10,801 bases of DNA from an uncultured delta proteobacterium (GTDB taxonomy: Bacteria > Desulfobacterota > WTBG01 > CAIYCZ01): contig CAIYCZ010000374.1 of NCBI GenBank assembly GCA_903924805.1, forward strand, positions 1 through 10,801. Direction: 5' to 3'. Position 1 is the stretch's first letter; each line of letters opens with the position of its first letter. Positions 1-7,095 of the stretch are shown in pieces. Position numbers and translations under genes: made by a program. The notes beneath the pieces are model-generated. The model saw only the letters and a program-made list of their open reading frames with translations, had not been told where the DNA came from and did not search any database.

Positions 1-1221
1 AAATCCCCTTACATCGCTTGCCGTCGTAATCACGCAAATACCGTTCAATAGTTTTGCCAGTTTCCGCGCAAGCTCGTTTGCTCCGCCCCAGTGGCCGGAC
101 AAAAGGCTTATGACATGTTTTCCCCGGTCATCTATTACCACCACTGCCGGATCTTCCCATTTAGACTTCACGCACGAAGCGATCATCCGCACCGCTATCC
201 CTGCCGCCATAATACAGACAACCCGTGTGCGGGTCTGAAACAGCATCTCCATGGTTTCTGCAAGCGAGTCATAATAGCTGATACGGCTGCCTTTACATTC
301 TTTGTTTAATGCCTCAGGCAAAAACAGCTGTGCATCCCTGATGCCGTCGAGGATCGTTCTGCCGACAGCTGCACCGTCCCGCGTTACTGCAATAACAGCA
401 GTTCTATTTTTAGTGCCCTTTCCGGCCGGTCTGAAGCCGTGCTTAAACTCAGGCGCATAGAGCCGGGAGGGTTCTCCAACCGTTTCACCAAGCACATCGC
501 CAACCAGAATAATGGCCTGTCTGCGTATCTTTTCTTTCCCGGCTTTTGCGGCTATTGTTGACAGCTTGCCGCGGATAACCGTCTCATCAGGCCAGCTTGC
601 CCGGTACACGATGGCAGCCGGCGTATCCTTGGGGTAGCCTCCATCAATGAGTTCCCTGACCGCTTCTTCAAGCATATTGACGCTTAAAAAAATTGCCATG
701 GATGACCGGTGTGCCGCAAGGGATGCAAGGGACTCTCTCTCAGGAACCGCTGTTCTGCCGGCCCTCCGGCTCATGATAAGCGTCTGCGAAACGCCGGGAA
801 CGGTAAACTCCTTTTTTAACAAAGCTGCTGCTGCAAAAGCAGAGCTGACCCCGGGGATAACTTCATGGGGAATTTTTTCCTTTTTTAAAACAGCTATCTG
901 CTCGGCAATAGCGCCATACACAGACGGATCGCCGGTATGTACCCGCGCGACAATTTTCCCCTGGCGTGCGGCTTTCACCAGTGCTCCGGCTATCTCCTGC
1001 AGCGTAAGAGAGGAGCTGTCCATAATGCGTGCATCCGCACGGGCATCAGCAAGCATCAGGGGATTTACCAGTGAGCCGGCATACATAATCAGATCAGAGG
1101 TTTTTATGATCTTATTACCCCTGATGGTTATAAGCTCCGGATCACCGGGGCCTGCCCCGATGAAATAAACAATCCCCCGGACCGGTAATTTTTCAGAACG
1201 TGTGTTACGCTTTTTTCCCAT
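1..1221 (-). CDS. cbiFG: CbiF-CbiG fusion: cobalt-precorrin-4 C11-methyltransferase / cobalt-precorrin-5A hydrolase (3' end outside window)
   Basis: The frame is open for 407 codons from ATG at 1221 to the left edge, with no stop, so the C-terminus is missing. Residues 16-255 are a CbiF/CobM SAM methyltransferase of the tetrapyrrole-methylase fold: GAGPGDPELIT (22-32), YAGSLVNP (47-54), HTGDPSVYGA (95-104) and SVNMLEE (180-186). After a linker, residues about 272-407 match the start of CbiG: AVIAVTRDG, then AAGIAVR (339-345), SGHWGGANELA (375-385) and VITTASDVRG (397-406). CbiF methylates C11 of cobalt-precorrin-4; CbiG opens the delta-lactone and releases acetaldehyde, so the fused steps are consecutive. 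AGGTG lies 10 bases before the ATG. The start overlaps the cbiET stop by 17 bases, implying translational coupling. CbiF and CbiG are usually separate proteins. What follows CbiG, possibly CbiH, cannot be seen. Confidence 0.93.
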   Translation of the reverse strand, partial: MGKKRNTRSEKLPVRGIVYFIGAGPGDPELITIRGNKIIKTSDLIMYAGSLVNPLMLADARADARIMDSSSLTLQEIAGALVKAARQGKIVARVHTGDPSVYGAIAEQIAVLKKEKIPHEVIPGVSSAFAAAALLKKEFTVPGVSQTLIMSRRAGRTAVPERESLASLAAHRSSMAIFLSVNMLEEAVRELIDGGYPKDTPAAIVYRASWPDETVIRGKLSTIAAKAGKEKIRRQAIILVGDVLGETVGEPSRLYAPEFKHGFRPAGKGTKNRTAVIAVTRDGAAVGRTILDGIRDAQLFLPEALNKECKGSRISYYDSLAETMEMLFQTRTRVVCIMAAGIAVRMIASCVKSKWEDPAVVVIDDRGKHVISLLSGHWGGANELARKLAKLLNGICVITTASDVRGF

Positions 1222-2428
1222 GCAGAATAAACACCTGGTTCTCTGCTCTCATTATTTCAGGATTATCATTGCTTGAGAAACCGGCAAGCTGTACAGCAGT
1301 CACCGTATAGCGCCATTTCCAGCGTTTCAGAACCTCTGTTGCCCTGGCAAGCGTCTCAAGCATCACACAATTAATGACCACCGTGCAATCATCAGGAATG
1401 TTTCTTTTCACCTCCTGCAGGATGCTTTCAAGCTTTCCACCCGATCCGCCAATAAAAACACTGCGGGGACGGGGCAGCTTTTTAAGCACTTCCGGTGCGC
1501 TCCCGAAGAGTGGATGCACGTGGTGCGTCTTGAACTTTTTTATATTTTTCACAAGAAGTTTAAACCGGTCCGGCCTCTTTTCCACAGCATATACCTGCAG
1601 AGAGGGATAGAGCACTGCTGCTTCAATTGACACGGAGCCGCTGCCGGCACCGATATCCCACATCACCATGTTATTTTCACAGGCAAGCCGAGACAGAACA
1701 AGAATGCGCACATCCCGCCGGGTAATCATCCCCTTCTGATGATAAAAATCCTCATCAAGGATGCCAAAGTATTTTTTACTTTTTTGCGCATTGTCGCTGG
1801 ATTTTGTTTTTACAATCATCATGGCAAGCGGCGATGAGGGAAAGGTTTGAAACGTCTTCAGGGTGCCCGCAGTTATTCGCTCATCATGCTGCCCCAGGTT
1901 TTCAAACACCCATGCCCGGCACTTTTTAAAATTTCCGTCTATATCAATGAGATAGCGTGAAACCTTATCAGGCGCATTGTTACCGTCGCAATAGATTACC
2001 ACGCTGCCATTCTGTTCAAGCGCTTTATCCAGACAGCTCAGGTCCCTTCCGTGAAGGCTCACGAATGCTGCATCATCCCAGGGCTCTTTTATCCGGGCAA
2101 ACGCTGCCTGAAAGGCTGTTATGTTTGGCTCTATAGAGACGCGCTCCCTGCCAAACGCCTGAACCATGCGGGATGCAATGCCAAAAAAGTTCGGGTCACC
2201 GGATGCGAGCACCACAACCCGTTTGGCCCTGGTATCCTTTTTTAATCTGTCGATGGCATCTTGTATATTCTTTTTTATCACAATCTTTTTTGCCCGGTGG
2301 CCGGGGAAATATGCAAGGTGCCTCCTGCCTCCCGCGAGTATATCCGCCTGCTCAATCACTTTCACTATCTTCAGCGAAAGGTCTTCAGGTGACAGCCCGA
2401 TGCCGACAATGTTAATCATTTTTTTCAT
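1205..2428 (-). CDS. cbiET: CbiET: cobalt-precorrin-7 C5-methyltransferase / cobalt-precorrin-6B C15-methyltransferase (decarboxylating)
   Basis: The protein has 407 residues and two domains. Residues 1-210 are CbiE (INIVGIGLSPEDLSLK near the N-terminus, ASGDPNFFGIA at 75-85), a tetrapyrrole methylase. Residues about 220-407 are CbiT, a Rossmann-type SAM methyltransferase with glycine-rich loop DIGAGSGS at 258-265. Together they methylate C5 and C15 and decarboxylate the C12 acetate; the aerobic counterpart is CobL. The frame stays open up to an ATG at 2485, which would add 19 residues (MKRSRQKCCCYRMRAECCS) unlike the family. I chose the ATG at 2428 because a GGAG sits 9 bases before it and the protein then begins with the usual CbiE start. 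The gene overlaps cbiD upstream by 17 bases and cbiFG downstream by 17 bases. The E-T fusion itself is common. Confidence 0.96.
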   Translation of the reverse strand: MKKMINIVGIGLSPEDLSLKIVKVIEQADILAGGRRHLAYFPGHRAKKIVIKKNIQDAIDRLKKDTRAKRVVVLASGDPNFFGIASRMVQAFGRERVSIEPNITAFQAAFARIKEPWDDAAFVSLHGRDLSCLDKALEQNGSVVIYCDGNNAPDKVSRYLIDIDGNFKKCRAWVFENLGQHDERITAGTLKTFQTFPSSPLAMMIVKTKSSDNAQKSKKYFGILDEDFYHQKGMITRRDVRILVLSRLACENNMVMWDIGAGSGSVSIEAAVLYPSLQVYAVEKRPDRFKLLVKNIKKFKTHHVHPLFGSAPEVLKKLPRPRSVFIGGSGGKLESILQEVKRNIPDDCTVVINCVMLETLARATEVLKRWKWRYTVTAVQLAGFSSNDNPEIMRAENQVFILHGKKA

Positions 2429-3497
2429 GGAACAGCACTCCGCCCGCATACGATAACAGCAGCACTTCTGCCGTGATCGTTTCATGTGCGATATTTTTAA
2501 TATGCCGTGTAATGCAGTGCGCCATCATTGAGAATAACGGCTGCCGGAACTCATCCGGGATAAAATCCAGGGCATGGCGCGCCGTATGGGCAGCGCGCAG
2601 TGCGCTCGCCCTGTCTTCAGGAAGGCCTGCTTTCAGAGCCAGTTCAGACAGGAAGGCTAAATCTATTACTGATTTTCGATAATGGGTACACCCGGCCCCG
2701 GTTGCCATTTTTAAAAGTTTCCCCGGATACCCGGCAATAATTATATGTCTCAAGCCGTGGCGTGCCGCCTCACGAACGGCACATGAAAAATAATCAGCCA
2801 TTAACACAAATGCTGCTTCAGGGAGTTCAGGAAATATCCGCTGCGCCTCTTTTTCGCTTGACCTGCCGGTAGAAAATACGACACGGTCAACTCCCATTGC
2901 CCGCAATACATCAAGAGCGCAGGTGATGGTCTCCTGATATGCCTCATGAGAATAGGGAATAACCAGACCGGTGGTACCAAGGATAGAAATGCCTCCGATA
3001 ATTCCAAGCCGCGGATTTAACGTTTTCTTTGCCAGCTCTGCCCCGTCTGCAACGCCTATGGTAACCTCAGCACCGCCTGAAGCGCCCATTACTTCGCTCA
3101 CGTGTGAGCGAATCATGCGCTCCGGAACAGGATTGATAGCCGGCTTTCCGGGAGCCACTGCAAGCCCCGGCCATGTCACCATGCCAACCCCCTCCCCGCC
3201 TTTTATGACAATCCCGGACGGCGATTTTCTAACCGCTGCCCTGATAAGAGCACCACCCGTAACATCGGGATCATCCCCTGCATCCTTCACCACCTCGCAG
3301 AATGCCGAACCCCCGCAGTGACCGGCCCGGTGCACCGCAATACGCGCTTTTTCACCGCCGGGGAGGCTTACTTCCAGCTCCGCTTCATCCCTGCCCAGAA
3401 GCTTCAGTGCAGCGCCTTGTGCCGCAGCAGCAGCACAGGTGCTGGTGGTATAGCCGGTTCTCAACGGTTTTTTTTTCTGGTCATCCGTTCTCTTCAT
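2412..3497 (-). CDS. cbiD: CbiD: cobalt-precorrin-5B C1-methyltransferase
   Basis: At 361 residues this is a normal length for CbiD. The diagnostic N-terminal RTGYTTSTCAAAAA is at residues 13-26. Glycine-rich IIGGISILGTTG and the segment IIAGYPGKLLKMATG further on also fit the family. CbiD transfers a methyl group from SAM to C1 of the ring-contracted cobalt-precorrin-5B, and it is a marker of the anaerobic pathway because the aerobic route uses unrelated CobF. The ATG at 3497 overlaps the cbiL stop by 17 bases and has only a weak AAAG-type ribosome site, so expression probably depends on coupling to cbiL. Nine consecutive A on the coding strand (3468-3476) encode the lysines of DQKKKP just before the conserved domain, a possible slippage site. 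Confidence 0.96.
   Translation of the reverse strand: MKRTDDQKKKPLRTGYTTSTCAAAAAQGAALKLLGRDEAELEVSLPGGEKARIAVHRAGHCGGSAFCEVVKDAGDDPDVTGGALIRAAVRKSPSGIVIKGGEGVGMVTWPGLAVAPGKPAINPVPERMIRSHVSEVMGASGGAEVTIGVADGAELAKKTLNPRLGIIGGISILGTTGLVIPYSHEAYQETITCALDVLRAMGVDRVVFSTGRSSEKEAQRIFPELPEAAFVLMADYFSCAVREAARHGLRHIIIAGYPGKLLKMATGAGCTHYRKSVIDLAFLSELALKAGLPEDRASALRAAHTARHALDFIPDEFRQPLFSMMAHCITRHIKNIAHETITAEVLLLSYAGGVLFHEKND
2438..2441 (-). promoter_or_regulatory. Ribosome binding site deciding the cbiET start
   Basis: GGAG on the minus strand, 9 bases before the ATG at 2428 and inside the cbiD 3' end. It favours 2428 over the ATG at 2485 (which adds a non-homologous leader) and over the ATG at 2419. Confidence 0.7.
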
Positions 3498-4197
3498 GCG
3501 GTTTCTTTACGATGATTAAAGAGAGATAGTCCGGATCATCCGGCAGTTTGTCACATTCCCGTATAACTTCCTCCCCCTGCATTCCGCATCTCCGCATATA
3601 GGTGCAGCAGCTCAGAAGCCCGCAGTCCTTCACAATGTCAAGCAGCCTGTTTCTATCCCGATAGGTCTTAAGGAACACTGCCGTATCTGCTGTTTTAATG
3701 AGTGCCCCTATACGCTCCCGCGTATCGTTTGCCGATGCAACCGCTAATATCTCGTCGCCTTCCACAAGCGTCATGCCCGCCCGCGCTGCTGCATGGCAAA
3801 AAGACGGTATCCCGGGAATGGTCTCAATTTCAATGTCAGGTGAGTGAGCCTTAAAAAGACCCGCTATCACGCTGAAGGTACTGTATATGCCAGGGTCTCC
3901 GAGGGTAATAAAGGCGCAATCCGCTCCCCTGCACGCCGCGTCCCTGATAGCTTCATAATTTTTCATCCATTGGTCGTGCAGCACGCGTTTATCCTTCAGC
4001 ATGGGAAACAGAAGTTTTGTAACCGGGGTAGGTGCGGGGATAAACCGCTGTGCTGTTTCAAGGGCAATGCTTGTGCTGCCATCTTTGGATATTGGTGCAA
4101 AAACATGTCCTGCCCGCTGCAAAACCTCCACCGCTTTTACGGTCATCAGTCCCGGATCTCCCGGCCCCACGCCAATACCATAAACCTTTCCTGCCAT
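3481..4197 (-). CDS. cbiL: CbiL: cobalt-factor II C20-methyltransferase
   Basis: The 238-residue protein is a single-domain tetrapyrrole methylase. It has GIGVGPGDPGLMTVKA at 7-22, ITLGDPGIYSTFSVI at 97-111, and IPGIPSFCHAAARAG at 127-141, the CbiL/CobI pattern. It methylates C20, the first methylation after cobalt insertion; with cbiD and cbiG in the operon, cobalt-factor II is the likely substrate rather than metal-free precorrin-2. A TTG at 4215 in the same frame would add six residues (MQETPE). I prefer the ATG at 4197, which has GGAG 9 bases upstream and gives a standard MAGKVYGIGVGPGDP start. The gene begins one base after the cbiC stop and its last 17 bases overlap cbiD. Confidence 0.95.
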   Translation of the reverse strand: MAGKVYGIGVGPGDPGLMTVKAVEVLQRAGHVFAPISKDGSTSIALETAQRFIPAPTPVTKLLFPMLKDKRVLHDQWMKNYEAIRDAACRGADCAFITLGDPGIYSTFSVIAGLFKAHSPDIEIETIPGIPSFCHAAARAGMTLVEGDEILAVASANDTRERIGALIKTADTAVFLKTYRDRNRLLDIVKDCGLLSCCTYMRRCGMQGEEVIRECDKLPDDPDYLSLIIVKKPHEENG

Positions 4198-4198
4198 C

Positions 4199-4822
4199 TC
4201 AGGGGTCTCCTGCAAGCTGAACCAGAGCGTTTATCGTTGCGGCAACGGCCGCTGTGCCTCCCTTTCGCCCGAGCATAGTTATGCATACCAGTCCTGAATC
4301 AAGCAGATTATCTTTTGACTCTGCCGCACCGACAAAGCCCACCGGCATGCCAATGATAAGGTCAGGGGTAATCAGCCCTTCTTTACAGAGGCGTAGTGCT
4401 TCAGTGAGTGCAGTTGGTGCATTACCTATGGCAATAATGCCTCTTTTGAGCTGTGGTGCAGCTGTGCGCAGAGCAATCGCCGAGCGGGTTTCACCGGAAG
4501 CCGCACTTGCCTTTCTTACTTCTTCATCCCCTACAAGGCACACTACCGGACATCCATAAATCTCCTTAACCCGTTTTGTAATGGCCGCAGAAAGCATCCC
4601 GGTGTCCGCATAAACAGGGCGCCTGTCCCGTATGGAGAGTATCCCGGATGAAATGGCACGGGTATGGAATCTGATGGTGTTCATAACGTCAAAATCTGCA
4701 GTAGCATGGATAATCCTTTTCACAATTGTCCATTCTTCCGGCGTGAATGAGTGCTTACCGGCTTCCTGCTCAATGATACGCATTGATTCGGATTCGATTT
4801 CCTGAGGTGAATGGTAGTACAT
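4199..4822 (-). CDS. cbiC: CbiC: cobalt-precorrin-8 methylmutase
   Basis: At 207 residues this is standard length for CbiC/CobH. It starts with the family signature HSPQEIESESMRIIEQE (4-20). RIIHATADFD (36-45) includes His39, matching the histidine that the family uses to move the methyl group from C11 to C12. Later motifs are AIGNAPTAL and PVGFVGAAESK. The product is cobyrinic acid (cobyrinate). This is the first gene of the visible minus-strand operon: upstream lies a 240-base gap with two inverted-repeat elements, so the promoter and any control of the operon should lie there. An AGGG about 9 bases before the ATG is a modest ribosome site. Being first although it acts near the end of corrin-ring synthesis is ordinary in cbi operons. 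Confidence 0.96.
   Translation of the reverse strand: MYYHSPQEIESESMRIIEQEAGKHSFTPEEWTIVKRIIHATADFDVMNTIRFHTRAISSGILSIRDRRPVYADTGMLSAAITKRVKEIYGCPVVCLVGDEEVRKASAASGETRSAIALRTAAPQLKRGIIAIGNAPTALTEALRLCKEGLITPDLIIGMPVGFVGAAESKDNLLDSGLVCITMLGRKGGTAAVAATINALVQLAGDP
4207..4210 (-). promoter_or_regulatory. Ribosome binding site deciding the cbiL start
   Basis: GGAG on the minus strand, 9 bases before the ATG at 4197 and inside the last codons of cbiC. It supports the ATG over the in-frame TTG at 4215, since the TTG lies upstream of this site. Confidence 0.7.
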
Positions 4823-4851
4823 ATAAAAACCCTGATTCTTAGTTTCTTACC

Positions 4852-4888
4852 TATATAAATCTGAGAAATTATCTCTCAGATTTATATA
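4852..4888. repeat. Perfect 15-base inverted repeat in the cbiC leader
   Basis: The arms TATATAAATCTGAGA (4852-4866) and TCTCAGATTTATATA (4874-4888) are exactly complementary around a 7-base loop. On the plus strand the hairpin is followed after CCG by eight T (4892-4899), which looks like an intrinsic terminator for rightward transcription, but no plus-strand gene ends here. On the minus strand the repeat lies 29 bases before the cbiC ATG. An AT-rich palindrome at that place could be a repressor operator overlapping a promoter (TATATA in the arm resembles a -10 box) or a leader hairpin. The symmetry is certain; the role is inference. Confidence 0.75.
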
Positions 4889-4902
4889 CCGTTTTTTTTC
4901 AG

Positions 4903-5016
4903 GCGAAGGCATTCGGTGAGAACAGCAAGGGCGGTGCGAGCGAATGCTTTGTGCTATATAATTCAGACTTGCCTTGCGAGCATTTAGCCCGCAGCAATCG
5001 ATCCGAATGCCTTCGC
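4903..5016. repeat. 114-base element with 14-base terminal inverted repeats
   Basis: GCGAAGGCATTCGG (4903-4916) and CCGAATGCCTTCGC (5003-5016) are perfect inverted repeats bounding an 86-base interior. Inside, GCAAGG (4925-4930) can pair with CCTTGC (4972-4977), extending a long fold. A third CGAATGC at 4941-4947 can pair with the left arm instead, so two alternative folds are possible. TGCGAG occurs twice inside (4935-4940, 4975-4980). There is no open reading frame of note and no clear target-site duplication at the ends. It could be a small non-autonomous mobile repeat (MITE/REP-like) or a structured leader RNA for cbiC. It lacks the conserved boxes of a cobalamin riboswitch. Confidence 0.7.
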
Positions 5017-5062
5017 ACTATAAAATTTCAAATATCTTTGGCTAGCCTTTACGTATTGTTTA

Positions 5063-6037
5063 TCAGCCTGCAAGCATGCACGCTTTTAAAAAATAAGTGA
5101 CCAGCAATGAGCAACAGGAAAAAAACACCAGAGCCACAATCGATGTGCACCACATCAGCCGTATGCTCTTTTTGATATCGCCGGCCTCGACATCCTTCTC
5201 ACTGCTGCCGAGAAACGGCTTATGCAGGGTAACACCATTATAGGTACTGGCTCCTCCCAGCTTGATGCCGAGCGCTCCTGCGAAACCTGATTCGGGAAAA
5301 CCGGCGTTTGGGCTTGGATGCTTCGTTCCATCGCGAAGCATTGTCTTAATTGTCTTAAATGCCCTTCCGGAGCATACCATAAAAGAGGCAAGCGGTATGA
5401 TAATAAGGCAGAGCCGTGCCGGTATAAAATTTGCCGCATCATCCAGCCGTGCCGAAAACCAGCCAAACTCACGGTAGCGCTCGTCTTTGTATCCTACCAT
5501 CGAATCAAGGGTGCTGATGGCCTTATACGCCATCGCCAGAGGTGCACCGCCTAAAAATGCATACAAGAGCGGAGAAATAATGCCGTCTACCGTATTCTCG
5601 CTGACCGATTCTATGGTGGCGCGCGCAATGCCCTGCTCATCCAGATCATGGGTGTCCCTTCCGACAATTCGTGCAACCCTGCTGCGCGCGGTTATACTGT
5701 CTCCGGCTTTTATACTGTTGAGAATTCCCTGTGCTTCCTGCCCGAGGCACCGCGTGGAGAGGCACGTATATATAAGAAGAATAGAAATTACTGCTCGAAG
5801 CCGCGGATCGATCCATCCGGCCATTTCCACCACAGCAGCCGTGATGCAGAAAGCTGCAAGAGGCACAGAGATGCCTGTCATAATGCCAGCTACTTTTTTA
5901 TTGGCAATGCGCTTTCTGGTCGTGTTCTCAAGGGTGCGAATCAATCTACCCATCGCCTTTACCGGATGGGGAAGCATCTCAGGATCACCCAGGAGCGCAT
6001 CCAGGCCCCAGGCAGCAGCAATAATGGTTATGCTCAT
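5063..6037 (-). CDS. cbiB: CbiB: adenosylcobinamide-phosphate synthase, membrane protein
   Basis: At 324 residues this matches CbiB/CobD. It joins adenosylcobyric acid to aminopropanol or its phosphate, making the arm that later carries the nucleotide loop. Family signatures are GLDALLGDPEMLPHPVKAMGRLI (11-33, shortened: LGDPE and HPVKAMG), ESVSENTVDGIISPL (143-157), STLDSMVGYKDERY (175-188), FGWFSARLDDAANFIPARL (191-209) and the late PSPNAGFPESGFAGALG (241-257). Hydrophobic stretches at about 48-72, 80-93, 151-170, 208-222 and 297-317 indicate an inner-membrane protein. The ATG at 6037 lacks a strong ribosome site. It is transcribed away from cobS and its 3' end is 240 bases from cbiC; whether it is in the same transcript as cbiC is unclear because of the inverted repeats between them. 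Confidence 0.95.
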   Translation of the reverse strand: MSITIIAAAWGLDALLGDPEMLPHPVKAMGRLIRTLENTTRKRIANKKVAGIMTGISVPLAAFCITAAVVEMAGWIDPRLRAVISILLIYTCLSTRCLGQEAQGILNSIKAGDSITARSRVARIVGRDTHDLDEQGIARATIESVSENTVDGIISPLLYAFLGGAPLAMAYKAISTLDSMVGYKDERYREFGWFSARLDDAANFIPARLCLIIIPLASFMVCSGRAFKTIKTMLRDGTKHPSPNAGFPESGFAGALGIKLGGASTYNGVTLHKPFLGSSEKDVEAGDIKKSIRLMWCTSIVALVFFSCCSLLVTYFLKACMLAG

Positions 6038-6060
6038 GAATACTGTCTATAGTAAATGGT

Positions 6061-6089
6061 TTGTATTTTTATGCGCAATCCCGTATAAT
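6061..6089 (+). promoter_or_regulatory. Candidate sigma70-type promoter for cobS
   Basis: TTGTAT (6061-6066), a 17-base spacer and a perfect TATAAT (6084-6089) lie in the spacer between divergent cbiB and cobS, about 46 bases before the cobS ATG. The -10 box and spacing are ideal; the -35 box matches TTGACA at three positions. A weaker minus-strand pair, TTGCGC and TACTAT with 18 bases between, overlaps it and could serve cbiB. Confidence 0.45.
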
Positions 6090-6135
6090 CAGTTCTCGTT
6101 ACGCGTTTTTATGTATTCAGAAATAATGGTAGCGG

Positions 6136-6885
6136 ATGAAAGAATTGTTTTATTCCCTTATCTTTGCAATCCAGTTCTTAACCAGGATTCCCCTGGCTAA
6201 TAAACGTGCGCCTGAACACATCGCTATCCAGAGAGCGCTTGCGCTGTTCCCGCTGGTCGGCTTCCTGATCGGCGGCATGCTCTATATCCTCTGCAGGCTT
6301 CTTGCGTCCCTGGCGCAGTTTAATCCGTATACCATTGCGCTCATTATAGTTACCGGAGATGTGCTGATAACCGGTGCTTTCCACCTTGACGGGCTTGCCG
6401 ATACCTTTGATGCCTTCTTGAGCTCTCAGACAACGCGCGAGCAGAAGCTTGCCATTATGAAAGATAGCCGCATCGGCGTCATGGGTGCCACTGCTTTAAT
6501 TATTTCGCTGCTGCTCAAAACCGCGCTCGTTGGAGAAATATTACAGCGTGGTCTTCCCTCTGCCCTGCTGGTATATCCGGCTCTCGGCAGGTGGGCGCAG
6601 GTATTTTTTCTGTATGCAAGCCCCTATGTACGTGAGTCCGGCACCGCCCGCATGCTTGCGCAGAGCGTTGATGGTAAAACGCTTGCCCGTGCATCGCTGT
6701 GGCTGATACCGTGTCTGTTTTTCCCTTCTTTCTATCTCATCTTTCTTTTGTTCCTCGCTGCTCTTTTCATTTACCGCTCATATGTTCACCGGAAGATCGG
6801 CGGCATAACCGGCGATGTTCTGGGCTCTGCTACGGTCATTTCAGAGATTGTGGTGTTGTTCAGTATATCCGTCTGTGCCGGATAA
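6136..6885 (+). CDS. cobS: CobS: adenosylcobinamide-GDP ribazoletransferase, membrane protein
   Basis: At 249 residues this is a normal CobS. It joins the alpha-ribazole (lower-ligand nucleoside, or its phosphate) to adenosylcobinamide-GDP, closing the nucleotide loop. The N-terminus FAIQFLTRIPL (10-20) is typical. The acidic signature HLDGLADTFDAF (83-94), where Mg2+ is held in the family, is intact and is followed by IMKDSRIGVMGATAL (107-121). Several hydrophobic segments (about 35-58, 66-80, 116-135, 188-213, 228-246) indicate an integral membrane protein, matching CbiB, which also acts at the membrane. It is the only plus-strand gene here, diverging from cbiB and converging on cobT. The ATG at 6136 has a poor ribosome site but fits the family start. 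The partner CobU/CobY, which makes the GDP-activated substrate, is not in the window. Confidence 0.95.
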   Translation: MKELFYSLIFAIQFLTRIPLANKRAPEHIAIQRALALFPLVGFLIGGMLYILCRLLASLAQFNPYTIALIIVTGDVLITGAFHLDGLADTFDAFLSSQTTREQKLAIMKDSRIGVMGATALIISLLLKTALVGEILQRGLPSALLVYPALGRWAQVFFLYASPYVRESGTARMLAQSVDGKTLARASLWLIPCLFFPSFYLIFLLFLAALFIYRSYVHRKIGGITGDVLGSATVISEIVVLFSISVCAG

Positions 6886-7016
6886 TCTCTCGTCGGCACA
6901 ACAGCTAAAGCTCCTCTTTCACCAGATGCATCCCCCGCTATCTTCTGGGACTCTTTTTGAGCTCTTCGCTGGTTTGAGGATTCCAGAATTCAAGTGAATT
7001 TAGATTGCATATTTTG

Positions 7017-7067
7017 GAATGCGGGATAATCCCGCTCCACAATCAGCAATCCGAAATCCGCATTCAG
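7017..7067. repeat. Inverted repeat and heptamer repeat between convergent cobS and cobT
   Basis: GCGGGATAATCCCGC (7021-7035) is a perfect hairpin with a 6-base stem and TAA loop. GAATGCGG (7017-7024) and CCGCATTC (7058-7065) form a larger overlapping inverted repeat. Positions 7040-7067 read as four successive 7-mers: CAATCAG, CAATCCG, AAATCCG, CATTCAG. No T-run follows the hairpin on either strand, so it is not a standard intrinsic terminator, though it could protect both 3' ends. The rest of the gap 6886-7095 shows no gene. Confidence 0.55.
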
Positions 7068-7095
7068 AAGAACCCACGAATCCTTGTCCCCTGTT

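Noticed and set aside
2429..2485. ATG at 2485 as cbiET start
   Set aside because: It adds a cysteine- and arginine-rich 19-residue leader that comes from reading the cbiD 3' end in another frame; the ATG at 2428 has a ribosome site.
4198..4215. TTG start for cbiL at 4215
   Set aside because: It would precede the good GGAG site rather than follow it, and the ATG at 4197 gives the standard CbiL N-terminus.
4823..5062. Cobalamin riboswitch in the gap upstream of cbiC
   Set aside because: This is the expected place, and the gap is structured, but I found no B12-box-like sequence or the conserved riboswitch core on the minus strand.
6875..6899. Stem-loop GTGCCG/CGGCAC at the cobS stop as a terminator
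   Set aside because: The stem is only six bases with a 13-base loop and no T-run follows, so intrinsic termination is not supported.
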